NCBI RefSeq assembly: GCF_902497775.2
Contig: NZ_OZ024668.1
Location: 2,937,826-3,001,825 of the forward strand
Direction of reading: 5' to 3'
From: Pseudomonas fluorescens
Lineage (GTDB): Bacteria; Pseudomonadota; Gammaproteobacteria; Pseudomonadales; Pseudomonadaceae
DNA: 64,000 bases
In this document: piece after piece, positions 59,990 to 64,000 of the stretch
How the letters are laid out: each line of letters opens with the position of its first letter
Numbering within the stretch: the first letter of the stretch is position 1
Made by a program: the position numbers and the translations under genes
The notes under the pieces: model-generated
Seen by the model: only the letters and a program-made list of their open reading frames with translations
Told to the model about the DNA's origin: nothing
Database searches by the model: none

Positions 59990-61036
59990 ATGAGCACTCC
60001 GTTACACGGTCGCCCCCGCGCCCTGCGCCTGGCTGCCATAGGCCTCGGGCTGGCGGCCCTGGCCGCTGGCTTTGCCTATGCCGGCGGCTGGATCGGCGCC
60101 GAGCGCCTGACCCCTAAGCGCTTTATCGATACTTTTGAAGCCCAGGCCGGCCACTACCCCGGCTACCGTAAGAATCATGCCAAGGGCCTGTGCGTCAGTG
60201 GCTACTTCCAGAGCAGCGGCGCAGCGGCCAACCTGTCCACCGCGCGGGTGTTCAGCCAGGCCAGGGTGCCGGTGATCGGCCGCTTCGCCATCGGCGGCGC
60301 CAACCCCCACAGCCCGGATGCCAGCGTGCCGACCCGCAGCCTGGCCCTGCAACTGAGCAGCGACGATGGCCAACTGTGGCGTACCGGCATGAACACCCCG
60401 CCGGTACTGGCCGTAGGTACGCCAGAAGCCTTCTACCAACAGGTGCTGGCCATGACTCCGGACCCGGCCACCGGCAAGCCGGACCCGGCGCGGCTGCAGG
60501 CGTTTTTCGCCGCCCACCCGCAGAGCGCCGCCTTTCGCCAATGGGCCAAGGACTACAAACCCTCGGACAGTTTCGCCAACTCCAGTTACAACAGCATCAA
60601 CGCCTTTGCCCTCATCGATGCCAGCGGCAAGGCCCGGTACGTGCGCTGGAGCCTGCTGCCACAAACGCCTTTCGCCACACTGGCGGCGCAGGTCGATGAC
60701 AACGACTACCTGCAACACGACCTGCGCCAGCGCCTGAGCCAGGGCCCGCTGCGCTGGACCCTGCAACTGACCCTGGCCGAAGCCGGCGATGCCGTCGATG
60801 ACCCCAGCCAGCCCTGGCCTGCCCAGCGGCCCACGGTGAACGCCGGCACCTTGGTGATCGACCAGGTCGATGCCCCGGAACAAGGCGCCTGTCGCGACCT
60901 GAACTTTGACCCGCTGATTCTGCCGAGTGGCATCCAGCCATCCGCCGACCCGATCCTCGCAGCCCGCTCGGCGGCCTACTCGGAATCCTTCAACCGCCGC
61001 AGCCGTGAAGCCGCGCAGCTGGGAGCTCGCCCATGA
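59990..61036 (+). CDS. Catalase-related peroxidase (SrpA-like)
   Basis: A 348-residue protein of the SrpA-type catalase family. A membrane or signal segment is at about 11-32. The core has KNHAKGLCVSGYFQSSG, VFSQARVPVIGRFAIGGANP and NSSYNSINAFAL. It is shorter than true catalase and probably works as a heme peroxidase in the periplasm, removing hydrogen or organic peroxides. Its stop overlaps the cytochrome b561 start (ATGA), and it is expressed from an ECF-type promoter shared with the sigma operon. Confidence 0.9.
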   Translation: MSTPLHGRPRALRLAAIGLGLAALAAGFAYAGGWIGAERLTPKRFIDTFEAQAGHYPGYRKNHAKGLCVSGYFQSSGAAANLSTARVFSQARVPVIGRFAIGGANPHSPDASVPTRSLALQLSSDDGQLWRTGMNTPPVLAVGTPEAFYQQVLAMTPDPATGKPDPARLQAFFAAHPQSAAFRQWAKDYKPSDSFANSSYNSINAFALIDASGKARYVRWSLLPQTPFATLAAQVDDNDYLQHDLRQRLSQGPLRWTLQLTLAEAGDAVDDPSQPWPAQRPTVNAGTLVIDQVDAPEQGACRDLNFDPLILPSGIQPSADPILAARSAAYSESFNRRSREAAQLGARP

Positions 61037-61563
61037 AACCTGTTGCCTTCCACCCCCTGGTCCGCGTGCTGCACTGGCTGATGGCTGTGCTGATCCTGGC
61101 CATGCTGTTCGTTGGCGTGAGCATGGTCAGCGACCTGTCGCCACGCCATACCTGGCTGATCAGCCTGCACAAGGCCATTGGCCTGGCTCTGTTGCTGCTG
61201 GTGGTCGTGCGTATTGGCCTGCGCCTGAGCCTGCCGCACCCGCCGCTACCCGACGACTTGCCGCCACTGCAGCGCTGGGCGGCGAAAGCTTCGCACCTGT
61301 TGCTGTACGGGCTGATGCTGGCGATGCCGGTGCTGGGCTGGGGTATGCAGTCCGCCGGTGGCTATCCGCTGCCGCTGCAACTGCCGGCGCTGCTGCCCCA
61401 CGACCTGCAGTTGTATGCCCTGCTGCGCCAGGCCCACGGCTGGCTGGCCTATGTACTGTTTGCCACCGTGCTGGTGCACCTGGGTGCGGCACTGGTGCAC
61501 GGGCTGGTACGCCGTGACGGGGTGCTGCGCAGTATGTGGCCAGGGCCATTGCCAAAGAATTAA
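61033..61563 (+). CDS. Cytochrome b561-family protein
   Basis: A 176-residue inner-membrane cytochrome with four helices. Heme-ligand histidines are visible: H in VLHWLMAV and LISLHKAIGL, and H in the ASHLLLYGLM and VHLGAALVHG regions. It moves electrons between the quinone pool and the periplasm and could supply the catalase-type peroxidase encoded just upstream. Translation is coupled to it by ATGA. Confidence 0.92.
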   Translation: MKPVAFHPLVRVLHWLMAVLILAMLFVGVSMVSDLSPRHTWLISLHKAIGLALLLLVVVRIGLRLSLPHPPLPDDLPPLQRWAAKASHLLLYGLMLAMPVLGWGMQSAGGYPLPLQLPALLPHDLQLYALLRQAHGWLAYVLFATVLVHLGAALVHGLVRRDGVLRSMWPGPLPKN

Positions 61564-61695
61564 TATCTTAATTATTTTTCGTTATTGGCCATTTCCCGTC
61601 TCAAGAGGTCTATTCAAAAATAAAGATAATATGTTAACAATATAAGCAGAGACACCCGGCACCCGCCCTACACAACAACAAGAAAGGTAGCCCCA

Positions 61696-62949
61696 ATGCT
61701 TCTGCCCCGTTCGCTGACGGTGAGTGCCGGCCTGTGCGCCGCATTCGCCCCTTACATCGCCCAGGCCGAGTTCATCAAGGACAGCAAGGCCAGCCTTGAG
61801 ACACGCAACTTCTACTTCAGTCGCGACTTTCGCCAGAGCGGCGCGCCGCAGAGCCAGGCGCGGGAATGGGCCCAGGGTTTTATCCTGAAAATGGAGTCGG
61901 GCTTTACCGAAGGCACCGTAGGCTTTGGCCTCGATGCCCTGGGTGAGCTGGGCGTCAAGCTTGACTCCAGCCGCGACCGGCGCGGCACCGGCCTGCTGCC
62001 CTTCGGCGCCAGCCAGGAACCGGTGGACGACTACAGCGAACTGGGCCTGACCGCCAAGCTGCGGGTCAGCAAGACCACCCTCAAGCTCGGCACCCTGCAA
62101 CCAATGCTGCCGGTAGCGGCGATCAACGACGTGCGCCTGCTGCCTTCGACCTACAGCGGCGGCCTGCTGACCTCCCAGGACATCGACGGCCTGACCCTGA
62201 ACCTCGGCCGCCTGGAAAAACAGAACCTGCGCGACTCCTCGAGCAACGACGAGATGAGCTACGCCGGGGTCGAGAGCAATCACCTGGACCTGGCCGGCGG
62301 CACTTACGCGATCAACCCGCGCCTGGCCGTCAGCTATTACTACGCGCAGATGCAGGACATCTACCGCCAGCACTACACCGGGCTGGTCCACGACCTGCCC
62401 CTGGGCGAAGGCATCAACCTGCGCAGCGACCTGCGTTACTTCGACACCCGCGAACAGGGCAGCCATGACCTGCGCGCCGCCTCGCGGGTCGACGGCGGCA
62501 AGATCGACAACCGCTTCTTCAACGGCATGCTGACCCTGGGCGTGGGCGCGCACAAATTCGGCCTCGGTTACCAGAACCTTTCCGGCGATGGCGATTTTGC
62601 CTACCCAGGCCTCGACCCCTACTCGGTCAACCTGGTCACGGTGAACGTCTTCACCAAGGCCGAGACCGATGCCTGGCAAGCACGCTACGACTACAACTTC
62701 GCCGGCCTCGGCCTGCCGGGCTTGAGCTTCATGACCCGCTACGTCAATGGCAGCCATATCGAAACTGCCAGTGTCAGTGGTGGCAAGGAATGGGAGCGCG
62801 ATACCGACATTGCCTACGTGGTGCAAAGCGGGCCACTGAAGAATGTCAGCGTGCGCCTGCGCAATGCCACCTTCCGCTCCAGCGGTGGCTTGACCACGGA
62901 CATCGACGAGAACCGCCTGATCGTCGGCTACACCCTGGCCCTCTGGTAA
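61696..62949 (+). CDS. OprD-family outer-membrane porin
   Basis: A 417-residue porin with a signal peptide (about 1-24, ending AQA) followed by EFIKDSKASLETRNFYFSRDF, the OprD family N-terminus. AQGFILKMESGFTEGTVGFGLDALG and PLLPVAAIND-type strings (LQPMLPVAAINDVRLLPSTY) follow; the chain ends in LIVGYTLALW. Most OprD porins take up amino acids or aromatic acids. GAAAGG lies eight bases before the ATG. The upstream gap is AT-rich. Confidence 0.93.
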   Translation: MLLPRSLTVSAGLCAAFAPYIAQAEFIKDSKASLETRNFYFSRDFRQSGAPQSQAREWAQGFILKMESGFTEGTVGFGLDALGELGVKLDSSRDRRGTGLLPFGASQEPVDDYSELGLTAKLRVSKTTLKLGTLQPMLPVAAINDVRLLPSTYSGGLLTSQDIDGLTLNLGRLEKQNLRDSSSNDEMSYAGVESNHLDLAGGTYAINPRLAVSYYYAQMQDIYRQHYTGLVHDLPLGEGINLRSDLRYFDTREQGSHDLRAASRVDGGKIDNRFFNGMLTLGVGAHKFGLGYQNLSGDGDFAYPGLDPYSVNLVTVNVFTKAETDAWQARYDYNFAGLGLPGLSFMTRYVNGSHIETASVSGGKEWERDTDIAYVVQSGPLKNVSVRLRNATFRSSGGLTTDIDENRLIVGYTLALW

Positions 62950-62994
62950 GTGCTGGTGACGGCCGTGTGAAAACAACCCTTTATTAGTTTTTTG

Positions 62995-63012
62995 GGAATG
63001 CTTATCATCTGC
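62995..63012. promoter_or_regulatory. Fur box upstream of the third FecI-type gene
   Basis: AATGCTTATCAT (complement ATGATAAGCATT) matches 11 of 12 bases of the Fur-box core ATGATAATCATT. It is 30-40 nt before the sigma factor start. Confidence 0.55.
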
Positions 63013-63037
63013 ATCATTTTTTCGGGATGCAGCCAGG

Positions 63038-63568
63038 ATGAGCGCACCGCCGTCACCGCCCAATGCCGAACTCGGCCAGCTCTATCAGCACCATCACCTG
63101 TGGCTGCAACACTGGCTTCGCCGGCGCCTGAGCTGCCCACAACGGGCGGCGGACCTGATGCAGGACACCTTCGTGCGCATCCTCGCCTCCTCCGAGGCGC
63201 TGGAACTGGTGCGCCTGCTGCGTGAGCCGCGCAACTACTTGGCAACCGTGGCGCGGCGGGTAATGATCGATCATTTCCGCCGCCAGCAACTGGAACGCGC
63301 CTACCTCGAAGCCCTGGCAGCGCAACCGGAAGCCGAACAGATCTCCACCGAAGAGCAGGTACTGATTCTGGAAACCCTGCGTGAAATCGACCAACTGTTG
63401 GCCGGCTGTGGCGCCAAGGCGCGCAAGGCGTTTCTGATGGCCAACTGGCTGGGCATGACCTACGTGGAAATCGGCGAAGCCCTGGGTGTGTCGCTGACCA
63501 CGGTGAAGAAGTACCTGATCAAGACCACCGAGCGCTGCCTGCTGCTCGCCTACGATGCCCAGCCATGA
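63038..63568 (+). CDS. FecI-type ECF sigma factor (pair 3)
   Basis: A 176-residue ECF sigma factor: LYQHHHLWLQHWLRRRLSCPQRAADLMQDTFVRIL (region 2) and AFLMANWLGMTYVEIGEALGVSLTTVKKYL (region 4). It starts an operon with a FecR gene that runs off the window. A Fur box precedes it. Its receptor gene may lie beyond the edge. Confidence 0.93.
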   Translation: MSAPPSPPNAELGQLYQHHHLWLQHWLRRRLSCPQRAADLMQDTFVRILASSEALELVRLLREPRNYLATVARRVMIDHFRRQQLERAYLEALAAQPEAEQISTEEQVLILETLREIDQLLAGCGAKARKAFLMANWLGMTYVEIGEALGVSLTTVKKYLIKTTERCLLLAYDAQP

Positions 63569-64000
63569 CTGACCGAGAACACCAACGCCAGGCCCTGAAA
63601 GCCGCCGCCCGCTGGCATGTGCAACTGGCCGCCGGCGATGCCCCGGCCGACCTGTACCAGGCCTGGCAAGTATGGCTGGCCAGCGCCGCGGAGCATCGCT
63701 GGGCCTGGGCACGGGTCGAGCAGTTGCAGGGACGCCTGGCCAGTGTGCCCGGGGCGCTGGCCTTCGACACTATGCAGCGTAGCGAAGCCGAAGGCCTGCC
63801 CCGGCGCAGCGTGCTCAAGGGCCTGCTGCTGGCCACCGGCCTTGGCCTCGGTGGCTGGGCCAGCTACCGCAGCCAGCCGGCGCAACACTGGCTGGCGGAT
63901 GAGCACAGCGGCACCGGTGAAATTCGTCATTTGAGCCTCGCCGACGGCAGCCAATTGGTGCTCGACACCGCCAGCGCCGTGGACATCCGCTTCGACGATC
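63565..64000 (+). CDS. FecR-family anti-sigma regulator (pair 3), 3' end outside window
   Basis: At least 145 residues of a FecR-type protein, cut off by the window edge. The DUF4880-like part is about 8-55 (ALKAAARWHVQLAAG...EHRWAWARVEQLQGRL). The segment about 81-100 (SVLKGLLLATGLGLGGWASY) is a membrane or Tat-like segment. The FecR core is just starting (TGEIRHLSLADGSQLVLDTA). The start ATG overlaps the sigma gene stop. Confidence 0.88.
   Translation, partial: MTDREHQRQALKAAARWHVQLAAGDAPADLYQAWQVWLASAAEHRWAWARVEQLQGRLASVPGALAFDTMQRSEAEGLPRRSVLKGLLLATGLGLGGWASYRSQPAQHWLADEHSGTGEIRHLSLADGSQLVLDTASAVDIRFDD

Noticed and set aside
61564..61695. AT-rich stretch upstream of OprD as a possible foreign insertion
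   Set aside because: It is short, ends in a normal ribosome site for oprD, and shows no repeats; an AT-rich promoter region explains it.

Overview
The window reads as a chromosomal segment of a Pseudomonas species, probably of the P. putida/P. fluorescens lineage. The evidence is the high GC content, REP elements of Pseudomonas type, a membrane PQQ glucose dehydrogenase followed by an OprB porin, OprD and TonB receptors, three FecI/FecR-type modules, and many lineage-typical small families (DUF2986, DUF2790, DUF1842, the OsmC-YcaO fusion). The exact species cannot be called from sequence alone. No rRNA, CRISPR array, prophage or intact insertion sequence was seen. There is one tRNA, tRNA-Gln(UUG).

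Layout. 0-5.5 kb: an lspA-like gene cut by the window edge, a PAS-GGDEF diguanylate cyclase, DUF2986, an isochorismatase-like hydrolase, a Nudix hydrolase and uncharacterised genes. 5.5-11.4 kb: a trmK remnant, then an HD-GYP response regulator and a very large hybrid sensor kinase in one operon; with the cyclase this puts several likely c-di-GMP genes in 11 kb. 12-13.5 kb: an unusual two-gene operon (beta-propeller-like protein plus M15-like protein). 13.5-17.5 kb: a complete FecI-FecR-TonB receptor cell-surface signalling set. 17.6-24.6 kb: a methyltransferase, OsmC-YcaO fusion, a DHA2 transporter fossil, a DUF1842 pair, and an overlapping Imm22-barstar immunity pair. 24.7-30.4 kb: MHS transporter, gcd and oprB, which together serve periplasmic glucose oxidation and sugar entry. 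30.4-34.4 kb: MAPEG protein, LysE exporter, tRNA-Gln, and the carboxy(nor)spermidine dehydrogenase/decarboxylase pair.

34.6-50.3 kb is ordinary accessory metabolism: AraC/LysE, IclR-HutG-GltS (formiminoglutamate to glutamate, with a glutamate symporter), LysR/NIPSNAP, HD hydrolase, TetR with crotonase and alpha/beta hydrolase, GNAT, a metallo-beta-lactamase-fold lipoprotein, a GlxA-type regulator, RarD-like and Lrp genes. 50.3-54.7 kb holds a benE pseudogene with a divergent MocR regulator, a HIT protein, a TlpA-like thioredoxin, a DUF2790 fragment and a small secreted-protein pair. 54.8-64 kb is rich in signalling: a FecI/FecR pair with no adjacent receptor and a good Fur box, SDR/LysR, intact DUF2790, an ECF sigma/anti-sigma operon divergent from a catalase-cytochrome b561 operon, an OprD porin, and a third FecI/FecR pair running off the end.

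The strongest signal not explained by gene calls is at 59.9 kb: the two divergent operons there are each preceded by the same GGAATAA-N14-CGTC element. Other points of interest are four decayed genes (trmK, DHA2 transporter, benE, DUF2790), the orphan immunity pair, and the unassigned propeller/M15-like operon.
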